Shown piece by piece: positions 47,724 to 56,421 of a stretch of DNA of 64,000 bases (the stretch's first letter is position 1; the number at the start of each line of letters is the position of its first letter). The position numbers and the translations under genes are program-made. The notes under the pieces were generated by a model. It was not told where the DNA came from. It worked only from the letters and a program-made list of their open reading frames with translations, and did no database searches. Source of the stretch: Gordonia sputi NBRC 100414 (GTDB taxonomy: Bacteria; Actinomycetota; Actinomycetes; Mycobacteriales; Mycobacteriaceae); contig NZ_BAFC01000058.1 of the NCBI RefSeq assembly GCF_000248055.1, forward strand, positions 43,478 through 107,477. The letters run 5' to 3'.

Positions 47724-48994
47724 GGCAGTACACGATTACGCTGGGCAGGCCGCGATCGCCCATCTCGCGCGCCGCGATCGCGGAACATCTGCGGCCGATG
47801 CGTCGGATAGTTCGGACGCAGATGGGTCTGACGCAGTCGGGTCGGACGCAGTCGGGTCGGACGCACGGAATGCGCCGACGCGGCGACGCGCGTCGAGGTG
47901 TCCCGGCGATCCTCACGCTGATCGTCGCGGCGACCGTCGGACTGTGCGGCTGCAGCGCGATGCCCGGCCTCACCGTCGAACAGCTCCCGCTACCTGCTCC
48001 CGGTGGGATCGGCGACGGCAAGACGCTCATCGCGCACTTCGACAACGCATTGAACCTGCCGACCCGCGCGAAGGTGAAACTCAACGGCACCGACGTAGGT
48101 GAGGTCAGCGACATCGCGGTGCGCGACTACACCGCGATCGTGCAGATGAAGGTCGCAGGCGACGCGCAGATCCCCGCGGGTACCGGGGCACAACTGCGAC
48201 AGGCGACGCCCCTCGGTGATGTCTTCGTCGCTCTCATGCCTCCGGCGAACGCATCGGGTCCCTCGGTTGCCGACGGCACGGTGCTCACCGGCCCGACGTC
48301 GGCTGCGGCGACCGTCGAGGACATCCTCGTCTCCGCGGCCGCAGTGGTCGACGGGGGATCGCTGGGGTCGTTGCAGCAGATCGTCACCGAGCTGAGCGCT
48401 GCCGTGGCGGGCGGACCGAGCAGCCCCGGCAATCTGCAGGGCGCCATCAAGGAATTCACCACCGCGATCAGCAGACTGAACGCCAACTCCGCCGAGGTCG
48501 ACCGTTCGTTCCGCAACACCTCCGTACTGACCGCGGATCTCGCCGCGGGTCGACCGCAGATCATGGCGGCCATCAACAAGCTCGGCCCGGCGATCGACAC
48601 CATCGACGACCAGATGAACCTGATCTTGTCGACGCTCGACAAGACGAACAGCGTCACCGACGCGGCGAATGACTTCCTCGGCAGCAATTCGGACAGCTTC
48701 GTCTCGCTGGTCGGGAGTTTGCGAACCCTGACCGCCGAATTGCGCGACATACCACCGATTCTCGGGCCGGTGTCGCGCAATCTGGGTGAGCTGACGCCGA
48801 AGTTCGCCAAGACGATTCGAGGCAACTCTGTTGCGAGTTCAGCAAAGTTGTACTGGCTCACAACGGGATTCGGGTTCGATTCGGCCAGCAGACTGCCCGA
48901 ACTGCAAGACCTCCAGGCTGGTGGGCAGTCGCTCGAGCAGACGCTGACCCGGGTTCTTGCGCAACTGAGCGGCACGAAGGGATGCTGCGGATGA
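47720..48994 (+). CDS. mceE: MceE lipoprotein subunit
   Basis: The fifth Mce subunit is the lipoprotein of the complex in this family (LprK-type). The hydrophobic stretch ends with lipobox LCGC, and then the typical VEQLPLPAPGG linker leads into the MCE domain (about 93-175, with KVKLNGTDVGEVSDI). The ATG at 47720 overlaps the mceD stop, but it gives an unusual 60-residue basic leader with RTQSG repeats before the signal peptide. ATG 47870 would give a normal lipoprotein signal of about 30 residues. I give the longer frame and regard the start as open. Confidence 0.88.
   Translation: MRQYTITLGRPRSPISRAAIAEHLRPMRRIVRTQMGLTQSGRTQSGRTHGMRRRGDARRGVPAILTLIVAATVGLCGCSAMPGLTVEQLPLPAPGGIGDGKTLIAHFDNALNLPTRAKVKLNGTDVGEVSDIAVRDYTAIVQMKVAGDAQIPAGTGAQLRQATPLGDVFVALMPPANASGPSVADGTVLTGPTSAAATVEDILVSAAAVVDGGSLGSLQQIVTELSAAVAGGPSSPGNLQGAIKEFTTAISRLNANSAEVDRSFRNTSVLTADLAAGRPQIMAAINKLGPAIDTIDDQMNLILSTLDKTNSVTDAANDFLGSNSDSFVSLVGSLRTLTAELRDIPPILGPVSRNLGELTPKFAKTIRGNSVASSAKLYWLTTGFGFDSASRLPELQDLQAGGQSLEQTLTRVLAQLSGTKGCCG
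47813..47857 (+). repeat. In-frame 15-bp tandem repeat in mceE leader
   Basis: Units CGGACGCAGATGGGT, CTGACGCAGTCGGGT and CGGACGCAGTCGGGT, plus a partial fourth (CGGACGCACGG), encode RTQMG, LTQSG and RTQSG upstream of the alternative start at 47870. Confidence 0.85.
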
Positions 48995-50154
48995 TCACCT
49001 GGTTGCGAAAGCACTCGAGTCTGCTCGGCAACATCGGGCTCGTCGTCGTCATGCTGGTCGGCCTCGCCTACATCGGGTTCGGTGCGCTGAGTTGGCGCCC
49101 CTGGCAGGGCTCCTACCACCTCACGGTCAACTTCCCGATTTCCGGTGGACTACAAGACAGTTCACGTGTGACGCTCCGCGGCGTCAACATCGGAAAGGTC
49201 GAGTCGCTTCAGGTGCAACCCCAGTCGGTGCAGGCCAACCTCACCATCGACGACGACGTCAAGATCAACCGGAATTCCCTGGTATCGGCATTGGGCTTGT
49301 CGGCGGCGGGCGAGCAGTACGTCGACTTCACGCCGACGACGAGCAGCGGTCCCTATTTCACCGACGGCGACACGATCGAGGTCAATCAGACGCACGTCAC
49401 CGCGCCGTTCCCGGCGTTGCTCGAGTCGTCGTTGAATGTCATCAGTCAGATAGACCCCGTGAAACTCCGTGCCACAGTGTCGAGTCTCGACACCGCGCTG
49501 ACCCCGGAGGCCGGGCAGACCAATCAACTCCGAGTGTTCTTCGACGCCGCGGGCACAGTCTTCACCGACCTGCGTCGGGTGCTGCCCGAGACCACCAAAC
49601 TCATCCAGCAGACCGGTACGATCCTCGCCACGACCGCCAACGTCCAGCCCGACCTGGGGACGGCGGTGTCGGGCGCGAGTGCAGTGGTGAACTCGGCCGT
49701 TGCCGCGAACGGAGAACTCAACACGTTGCTCGGCAAGGGACCCGCTCAGCTCACCAGCCTGAGCGGCTCACTGAGTCAGATCCGAGATCCGTTGACCGGG
49801 GTGGTCCAACAGGTCGCAGACATCGCGCGTCAGGGCGCACTGCGCGCACCCGCTCTGGCGACCCTGCTGCCGTCGATCCGCGACGCCTCCTACATCAGCC
49901 AGGACATGTTCCACGACGGTGCGTGGTGGGTCATGGCGTCGATCTTCCCGCGGCCCTACTGCAACTACGCGGTCACCCCGATCCGCCCGACCAAGGTGCT
50001 CGAAACGGTGATTCCGACCAATCTGTACTGTGTCACCGAAGACAAGAACCAGCAGATCCGAGGTTCGGCCAACGCGCCCCGACCTCCCGGGGACGACACC
50101 GCGGGACCGGCACTGGGAGCCGACCCGAACGCACGGACGGTACCGCTGGGATAG
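48991..50154 (+). CDS. mceF: MceF lipid-transfer subunit
   Basis: The sixth Mce subunit has 387 residues from ATG 48991, which overlaps the mceE stop. Anchor about 12-34, MCE domain about 42-125 (RVTLRGVNIGKVESLQV), helical needle region to about 300. A C-terminal segment has two Cys (PRPYCNYAVTP and NLYCVTED) and a Pro/Asp-rich tail. The family block QDMFHDGAWWVMASIFPRPYCNY is partly visible near 310. It completes the six different subunits needed for one hexamer. Confidence 0.92.
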   Translation: MITWLRKHSSLLGNIGLVVVMLVGLAYIGFGALSWRPWQGSYHLTVNFPISGGLQDSSRVTLRGVNIGKVESLQVQPQSVQANLTIDDDVKINRNSLVSALGLSAAGEQYVDFTPTTSSGPYFTDGDTIEVNQTHVTAPFPALLESSLNVISQIDPVKLRATVSSLDTALTPEAGQTNQLRVFFDAAGTVFTDLRRVLPETTKLIQQTGTILATTANVQPDLGTAVSGASAVVNSAVAANGELNTLLGKGPAQLTSLSGSLSQIRDPLTGVVQQVADIARQGALRAPALATLLPSIRDASYISQDMFHDGAWWVMASIFPRPYCNYAVTPIRPTKVLETVIPTNLYCVTEDKNQQIRGSANAPRPPGDDTAGPALGADPNARTVPLG

Positions 50155-50274
50155 GACTGGTCTACCGCCGGGATACGACGGTGTGGCCGCCGTGACGACC
50201 ACGGCCGAATCCACCCGCGAAGCCGCACATCGCGCCCGCACCCGGGGCGGGCGAGCACACTGAACTGGAAGCAC

Positions 50275-51225
50275 ATGACAGCCGACAAGAACAGCACCGA
50301 CGACAACAACGTCGACGACAACAGCACCGACAAGATCGACACCGACGACGCGCAAGAAGTCGGCACCGGTAAGACAGGCGCCGAGAAGATAGATGCCGAG
50401 AAGGTAGATGCCGAGAAGGCAGATGCCGCAGCGTCGGACGATGTCACCGAGCGGCAGGCTCCTCGGACGAAGAGTGCGCGTGCGGCGGCTCGCAGGTCCA
50501 GCGCAGCCGCCGACGGGACCCCTCAGGAGACCGCCGCTCAGAAGGCCGAGGGCAGTGCATCAGGCGACGCGGCAGAGCCGGAGAAGAAGGAGCGCAAGGG
50601 TTCTCGTCAGGTCTCTGTCACCATCAGCACCGCGGGAATTCTCAAGGTGCTCGCAGGGATCGTGGTTGTCGCGCTGATCGTGGGTGCCGGACTGCTCGGT
50701 TGGGGCTACTACCGCGACCAACAGAAGTTGGCTGCCTTCGACGATGCGAAGTCGGCGTCGTCGGTCTTCACGGTCAAACTCGTCAGCACGATGAATTCCG
50801 ACGCCGTCGGCGACATGAAGACCCTGCTGGGGCCGCTGAGTACCGGAGAGTTCAGACAGAATCTCGAGCGTGAGCAGACTGACGGCTCCAAGGCGCTGCG
50901 CGATCTCAACGTCAAGGCCACTCCGACGGTCAAGTCGGTGTCGGTCGAGTCGTTCGATGCCGATCGTGCCTCGACGGCCGTGCTCGTCGAGGTGTCCGGC
51001 ACGAGCACGATCGCACCCAGCGGCGGTAAGGAGCTGATGCTCGTCTGGCTCAACCTGGTGAAGGAAGACGGTTCCTGGAAGGTGTCCAAACTCAGTGGGG
51101 CACAGGCCGGTTTGGGGCAGCAGCAGGGAGCGAGCGGTCCGGCCGCCGATACGCAGGGCGGTTCGCAGAGCCCCGCGCCGGCCGCACCATCACCCGCCGC
51201 GCCTGCTCCTGCTCCCGGCGGCTGA
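50275..51225 (+). CDS. Mce-associated membrane protein (Mas/Mam type)
   Basis: The product has 316 residues from ATG 50275, 120 bp after mceF. It has a long acidic, low-complexity cytoplasmic N-terminus (about 1-115) with three DAEK-type repeats and one membrane helix (about 125-148). An outer domain of about 130 residues follows (KLAAFDDAKSASSVFTVKLVS to GSWKVSKLSG), resembling Mce-associated proteins, which have a VirB8/NTF2-like fold. The end is a Pro/Ala-rich tail. Only one such gene is present, while mce operons often carry two or more. Its last 36 bases overlap the convergent treY gene. Confidence 0.85.
   Translation: MTADKNSTDDNNVDDNSTDKIDTDDAQEVGTGKTGAEKIDAEKVDAEKADAAASDDVTERQAPRTKSARAAARRSSAAADGTPQETAAQKAEGSASGDAAEPEKKERKGSRQVSVTISTAGILKVLAGIVVVALIVGAGLLGWGYYRDQQKLAAFDDAKSASSVFTVKLVSTMNSDAVGDMKTLLGPLSTGEFRQNLEREQTDGSKALRDLNVKATPTVKSVSVESFDADRASTAVLVEVSGTSTIAPSGGKELMLVWLNLVKEDGSWKVSKLSGAQAGLGQQQGASGPAADTQGGSQSPAPAAPSPAAPAPAPGG
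50380..50424 (+). repeat. In-frame 15-bp tandem repeat in mas gene
   Basis: Units GCCGAGAAGATAGAT, GCCGAGAAGGTAGAT and GCCGAGAAGGCAGAT encode AEKID, AEKVD and AEKAD in the acidic cytoplasmic part. Confidence 0.9.
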
Positions 51226-53613
51226 GCCAACAGCGGCGACGTCGGCCCCAGTCGCCGACGCCGCGCCGGTTGCCACAGAGGTGTCACCGTCGCCTGCACG
51301 TACCAGGATGGTCACAGGGTTCGCGGCACGTAGTTCCCCGAGGTCTGCGACGCCCCGATAGACCTTGTCCGACAACACATCGCGCCAGGTCCCGGTGGGT
51401 ATGTCGAGGAAGGTCAGCGCCGCGTCGTCGATGAGGCTGTGAGTGAATCGGGCCGTCACGACGATCACCTCGGGCACCTCGTCGACGACGCGTCCGAACG
51501 CGATCGCGTGGTCGGCGCCCGGCCCGTCGGCGTAGAGCGGTAGGTAACCGCTGTCGCGATCGAATGCTGCCGGACGTGCTGCGCGTACCGCGAGTGCCGC
51601 ACGCACGACCCGCGCCTTGGGGTGATCGAGCGATCGGTCGTAGTCGACGGGGCGGCGGTTGTCGGGATCGACGAGCGAGTCGTCCCACCACTCGGTCCCC
51701 TGGTAGACGTCCGGTACGCCCGGGCACAGAAGCGCAATCGCCTTGCGTGCCAGCGCCTCTTGCTCCCACGCCGAGGCGATCCGCGAGACAAAACGTGAGA
51801 TCAACTCGGCTGCAGCACCTTTGGTGATCTCGTCGATCCAGGCGTCGATCTGGCCCTCGAACTCCTCGTTGACGTCGGTCCACGACGTGTGCAGTTCGGC
51901 CTCCCGCGTCGCCTTGCGCGCGTAGTCGTACAGGCGCTGTCGGAGTTCGTCGCTGACGGTCGCGCTGCCGGGGGGATCACCGATCGGCCAGACGCCGATG
52001 ATGTTCTGCAAGAGGAAGTAGCCGGTGAGGTCATCCGGCGGGGGCCAATTCGACCAGAGCTCGTCGACGAGCAGCGACCACCGTTCGGGTACCTGGGCGA
52101 GCAACGCGATCCGAGCGCGCACGTCCTCACCGCGTTTGGTGTCGTGCGTGCTGGTCGCCGTCATGGCCAATGGCCATTGCGCCGCACGAATCGCGTTGTG
52201 GTCGTGGAAGTTCTGCAGGCTCATGGTGGGGTCGGCGGGGTCGCTACCCACCTCGAGCGACGAGACGAGTCGCGCTGTCCGGTAGAAGAGGCTGTCCTCG
52301 ATACTCTTTGCAGTCACGGCACCGCCGGTCTGCGCCAGGCGAGAACTCGCGGCACCCTCGTGCGCTGTCGCAGTGATCACGGTATCGATGGCGGCCGCGA
52401 GATCTGCTCTGCGCGCGGCGATCTCGGTCGCTGTCGTGATCAGCAGGGGGCGTAGCGAAGGGTAATCGGCGCGGTACACGGGCAGCGCCGCGATCAGCTC
52501 GGCGGTCGCTTCGGCGACCGCGTCCGAATCGGCGTCGGGATCAGAATGAGTGATCGCGCGGACCAATCTGCGGTGTTCGCTGCCGAACTTGTCGTGCAGC
52601 GTCTGCAGCTTGCGTTCGCGCTCCTGTGTGTGCAGCCAATGCGAATCACCCGGTACGCCGGTGACGCGCAGGTGGATCTCGTCGAGTTCGACGACTCCCG
52701 ACGGCGCGGTGAACACCGCGTCGATGATCCGCATCTGGTCGTATCCGGTCGTCCCCTCGACGGGCAAGGTCGGTTCGAGTTGTTCGTCGGCCGCCAGGAT
52801 CTTCTCGATGTACAGCAGCGAGTCGGGACCGATGTCGCTTCGCAACTCGTCGAGGTAGGCCATCGGTTGCCAGAGTCCGTCGGGATGGTCGACGCGTAGG
52901 CCGTCGATGAGCTCGGCGTCGAAGAGTTCGTTGATCCAGGTGTGCGTTGCGCGATAGACCTCATGGTCTTCTTGGCGTAGGCCCGCGAGCTCGTTGACCG
53001 TGAAGAATCTGCGGTAGCCGATGAGGCCGCTGTCCCACGGCACCAGCCGATAGTGTTGGCGCGCATGCACATCCTGTGCGCTACCGCCGAGAGTTCCTGG
53101 TGCGGTAGGGAATTCGTGGTCGCAATAGCGCAGCACGCCGTGCGAGTCGACGGTCAGCGGCGACAGGTCGCCGTCGGAGGCGACAACGGGGATCGCGATC
53201 TTGCCGTCGCAACCGTTCTCCGACGAGAAATCGACGTCGAAGTACGACGCGTACCGCGATCCGGAGCCGCGCCGGAGTAGATCGGCGAACCACGGGTTGC
53301 GCATCACCTCGGCGACACCGGTGTGGTTGGGCACGATGTCGACGATGATTCCCAGGCCATGCTCGGACGCCGCGACCCGGAGTGCGCGGAGCCCCTCGAG
53401 GCCACCGAGCGTGGCAGACACCTGGGGTGGTGGAACCCAGTCGTAGCCGTGCGTCGACCCTGGCATGGCGGTCCCGATCGGTGACAGATAGATGTGGCTG
53501 ATGCCCAGCGCCACAAGGTGATCCAGGATGCCGATGGTGGCGGCGAAGTCGAAATCCGGTGTCAGTTGTACCCGGTATGTGGCGATCGGGTGTGGGCGAT
53601 CGCTTGTCGTCAT
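51190..53613 (-). CDS. treY: Maltooligosyl-trehalose synthase TreY
   Basis: Rearranges the reducing-end linkage of alpha-glucans to make maltooligosyl-trehalose. GH13 barrel with IATYRVQLTPDFDF near the start, VDIVPNHTG, DGLRVDHPDGL (nucleophile Asp) and LLYIEKILAADE (acid Glu). The late segment GVPDVYQGTEWWDDSLVDPDNRR is a TreY hallmark. The ATG (complement 53611-53613) overlaps the treX stop as ATGA; a longer in-frame extension is not family-like. The product has 807 residues, with a Ser/Ala/Gly tail that overlaps the 3' end of the Mas gene by 36 bp. Confidence 0.94.
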   Translation of the reverse strand: MTTSDRPHPIATYRVQLTPDFDFAATIGILDHLVALGISHIYLSPIGTAMPGSTHGYDWVPPPQVSATLGGLEGLRALRVAASEHGLGIIVDIVPNHTGVAEVMRNPWFADLLRRGSGSRYASYFDVDFSSENGCDGKIAIPVVASDGDLSPLTVDSHGVLRYCDHEFPTAPGTLGGSAQDVHARQHYRLVPWDSGLIGYRRFFTVNELAGLRQEDHEVYRATHTWINELFDAELIDGLRVDHPDGLWQPMAYLDELRSDIGPDSLLYIEKILAADEQLEPTLPVEGTTGYDQMRIIDAVFTAPSGVVELDEIHLRVTGVPGDSHWLHTQERERKLQTLHDKFGSEHRRLVRAITHSDPDADSDAVAEATAELIAALPVYRADYPSLRPLLITTATEIAARRADLAAAIDTVITATAHEGAASSRLAQTGGAVTAKSIEDSLFYRTARLVSSLEVGSDPADPTMSLQNFHDHNAIRAAQWPLAMTATSTHDTKRGEDVRARIALLAQVPERWSLLVDELWSNWPPPDDLTGYFLLQNIIGVWPIGDPPGSATVSDELRQRLYDYARKATREAELHTSWTDVNEEFEGQIDAWIDEITKGAAAELISRFVSRIASAWEQEALARKAIALLCPGVPDVYQGTEWWDDSLVDPDNRRPVDYDRSLDHPKARVVRAALAVRAARPAAFDRDSGYLPLYADGPGADHAIAFGRVVDEVPEVIVVTARFTHSLIDDAALTFLDIPTGTWRDVLSDKVYRGVADLGELRAANPVTILVRAGDGDTSVATGAASATGADVAAVGSAAGSRSRRGG

Positions 53614-56264
53614 GCCAGCGTGCGCAAGACGAGGAGTGAACGCGCGCCGATCGTGACCGTGCTGCCGCAGGGCGCCGACTCGATGTCGGAGTCGCCCTGC
53701 GGATGTGTGGTGTCCAAGACGCCCTCCCACTCGTGGCCGAGCCGTTCGGAGGCCAACGTGAACTCGATGTCCTCGTAGTGTGCGTTGAAGCAGATCATGA
53801 AGCTGTTGTCGGAGATGACCTCACCGCGTTCGTTTTTCTCCGCGATGCCGTTGCCGTTGAGGAAGACCGCGAGACTCTTGCCGAATCCGCTGTCCCAGTC
53901 GGCGGTCGTCATCGCCTCGCCCGAGGGCGTCAGCCACACGATGTCGAGCATGTCCTCCCCCCATCGGATCGGCTTGCCCGCGAAGAAGCGTCGACGTCGG
54001 AACACCGCATGCTTGGTGCGCAGGTCGATGGCCTTGCGGGTGAACGCGAGAAGGTCCGAATTCTTGTCGGCGAGAGACCAATCCATCCACGCCAGCGGCG
54101 AGTCCTGGCAGTACACGTTGTTGTTGCCCTGCTGGGTACGACCGATCTCATCGCCGTGCGCCAGCATCGGGGTGCCCTGCGACAGAAACATCGTCGCGAG
54201 GATGTTGCGCTGTTGGCGCGCGCGGAGTTCGTTCACTTCCGGATCGTCGGTGGGACCCTCGACGCCGCAGTTCCACGACCGGTTGTGGCTCTCGCCGTCA
54301 CGGTTGTCCTCACCGTTGGCCATGTTGTGTTTCTCGTTGTAGGACACCAGGTCTCGCAACGTGAAGCCGTCGTGCGCGATGACGAAGTTGATACTCGCCG
54401 ACGGCCGTCGGCCCGTGGACTCGTAGAGATCCGACGAACCGGTGAGCCGAGAGGCGAACTCTCCCAACGTCGCAGGCTCACCGCGCCAATAGTCGCGCAC
54501 GGTGTCGCGATACTTGCCGTTCCACTCTGTCCACAGCGGCGGGAAGTTGCCGACCTGATAGCCGCCCTCGCCGATATCCCACGGCTCGGCGATGAGCTTC
54601 ACCTGGCTGACCACCGGGTCCTGTTGCACCAGATCAAAAAAGGCCGACAGGCGATCGACGTCATGCAGTTCGCGGGCGAGCGTCGACGCGAGGTCGAAGC
54701 GGAAACCGTCGACGTGCATCTCGAGCACCCAATAGCGCAGCGAGTCCATGATGAGCTGCAGCGTGTGCGGATGGCGTCCGTTGAGGCTGTTGCCGGTGCC
54801 CGTGTAGTCCATGTACATCTCGGGCTGACCGTCGACGAGTCGGTAGTAGGCGCCGTTGTCGATGCCGCGGAAGCAGACGGTCGGACCGAGGTGGTTGCCC
54901 TCCGCGGTGTGGTTGTAGACCACGTCGAGGATCACCTCGATGCCTGCAGTGTGGTACGCACGTACCATCGCCTTGAACTCGGTCACCGCGCTGGCGGGCT
55001 GATCCGGGTTGGACGCGTACTCGAGATGCGGCGCGAAGAAACCAAACGTGTTGTAGCCCCAGTAATTGCGTAAACCCTTGTCGCGCAGCACGAAGTCCTG
55101 CATGAACTGGTGCACGGGCATGAGTTCGATCGCCGTGATGCCAAGTTCTTTGAGGTGGTCGATGATCACCGGGTGGGCAAGGCCGGCATAGGTGCCACGC
55201 AACTGCTCCGGGATGTCGGGATGGGTCGCGGTCATGCCTTTGACATGCGCTTCGTAGATGACCGTCTGGTGATAGGGGCGTCGTGGCGCGCGGTCGTGCT
55301 GCCAGTCGAAGTACGGGTTGATGACCACGGACAACATCGTGTGACCGAGTGAATCGAGTTGCGGCATCGACGGCGACCGGTCGGCCGACACGTCCTCGGC
55401 GGGCGTGATCGTCTCCGTGTCGGCATCTTCGATGAGGACTTCGACGTCGTCGGCCGTGTCTTCGACGGTGGTCTCGGCGTCGTCGACGGTGGTCTCGGCG
55501 TCAGCTGAGGGATCGTCGGCCTCGCCTGTCGACGGGCCCGCGTCCCCGTTGGCGGTCGCGATCTCCGGTTCCTCTGCCGAGGCTCCGGTGTCCGCGGTGG
55601 GGTTGTGCGCGCCGGCAGTGGTGGCCGACGAGGTCTCGTAGTCGTCGGAGTCGGGGTCGGCGGTGGCGCGCAACGACTGTTCGGCGGGGACGACGGGCGG
55701 TTCACCACCATCGTCGTCGGACTCGGACGACGCCATGGGATAGGAGAACAACGACTCGTCGCCGTCGAAATCTCCGTGAAATGCCTTGCCGTACGGGTCG
55801 AGCAGCAGCTTTGACGGGTCGCAGCGCAACCCGCTCGCCGGATCGTAGGGGCCGTGGACGCGATATCCGTAGAACTGGCCTGGGCCGATGTTCGGCAGAT
55901 AGCAATGCCAGCAGTAGCCGTCGACCTCGTCGAGACGAATGCGACGCTCGTGCCCGTCCCTGTCGATCAGACACAGGTCGACTGCCTCGGCGACCTCGGA
56001 GAACAGCGAAAAGTTGGTTCCCACACCGTCATACGTTGCGCCGAGCGGATATGGCGTACCCGGCCAGACCGGGATGGGCTCGGGCTCGGGAGCGACGAGC
56101 GCGTCAGCCTGTTCGGGGCTGTCCGGCGGCAGCGATCCCAGCGTCGACTCTGATGTACGCGGGGGAGTGGCCGTCGTCGCATCGGCTGTCTGTCCGACGC
56201 TCTGGGCATCGGTGCCGGGTGCCGGCTCGTGAGGTGCCGTGTCGTCGGTCGGCGGTACGGTCAT
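53610..56264 (-). CDS. treX: Glycogen debranching enzyme TreX/GlgX with acidic insertion
   Basis: Cuts alpha-1,6 branches to feed linear glucans to TreY-TreZ. CBM48-like N-domain, then GH13 barrel with [23 protein letters not shown] (nucleophile Asp) and [12 protein letters not shown] (acid Glu). The product is 884 residues against the family's roughly 700-720. The surplus is a Thr/Pro-rich N-terminal leader of about 65 residues and a low-complexity acidic insertion at about residues 179-306, between the [12 protein letters not shown] and [13 protein letters not shown] strands. The ATG (complement 56262-56264) is preferred over GTG 56270. It is translationally coupled to treY. Confidence 0.94.
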   Translation of the reverse strand: MTVPPTDDTAPHEPAPGTDAQSVGQTADATTATPPRTSESTLGSLPPDSPEQADALVAPEPEPIPVWPGTPYPLGATYDGVGTNFSLFSEVAEAVDLCLIDRDGHERRIRLDEVDGYCWHCYLPNIGPGQFYGYRVHGPYDPASGLRCDPSKLLLDPYGKAFHGDFDGDESLFSYPMASSESDDDGGEPPVVPAEQSLRATADPDSDDYETSSATTAGAHNPTADTGASAEEPEIATANGDAGPSTGEADDPSADAETTVDDAETTVEDTADDVEVLIEDADTETITPAEDVSADRSPSMPQLDSLGHTMLSVVINPYFDWQHDRAPRRPYHQTVIYEAHVKGMTATHPDIPEQLRGTYAGLAHPVIIDHLKELGITAIELMPVHQFMQDFVLRDKGLRNYWGYNTFGFFAPHLEYASNPDQPASAVTEFKAMVRAYHTAGIEVILDVVYNHTAEGNHLGPTVCFRGIDNGAYYRLVDGQPEMYMDYTGTGNSLNGRHPHTLQLIMDSLRYWVLEMHVDGFRFDLASTLARELHDVDRLSAFFDLVQQDPVVSQVKLIAEPWDIGEGGYQVGNFPPLWTEWNGKYRDTVRDYWRGEPATLGEFASRLTGSSDLYESTGRRPSASINFVIAHDGFTLRDLVSYNEKHNMANGEDNRDGESHNRSWNCGVEGPTDDPEVNELRARQQRNILATMFLSQGTPMLAHGDEIGRTQQGNNNVYCQDSPLAWMDWSLADKNSDLLAFTRKAIDLRTKHAVFRRRRFFAGKPIRWGEDMLDIVWLTPSGEAMTTADWDSGFGKSLAVFLNGNGIAEKNERGEVISDNSFMICFNAHYEDIEFTLASERLGHEWEGVLDTTHPQGDSDIESAPCGSTVTIGARSLLVLRTLA

Positions 56265-56421
56265 GCCCACCTTTTCGCAGTCATGCCATGACCCTAGTCG
56301 CGATACGCGCCGTCTTCATCTCGAGGAAAAGCCGCACCCGTGTGCGTTGGACGACACCCCGCGGTCGGTCTGCATCGGCCTACTCCGCGAGGAGGTCGCT
56401 GAGCCGACGACCGCTGGCGCG

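Noticed and set aside
50155..50274. Remnant of a second mce-associated gene between mceF and mas
   Set aside because: Only short frames with no membrane helix or family motif were seen.
55347..55730. Frameshift or sequencing error in treX
   Set aside because: The frame stays open with normal third-position GC, and both flanking conserved regions are in the same frame.
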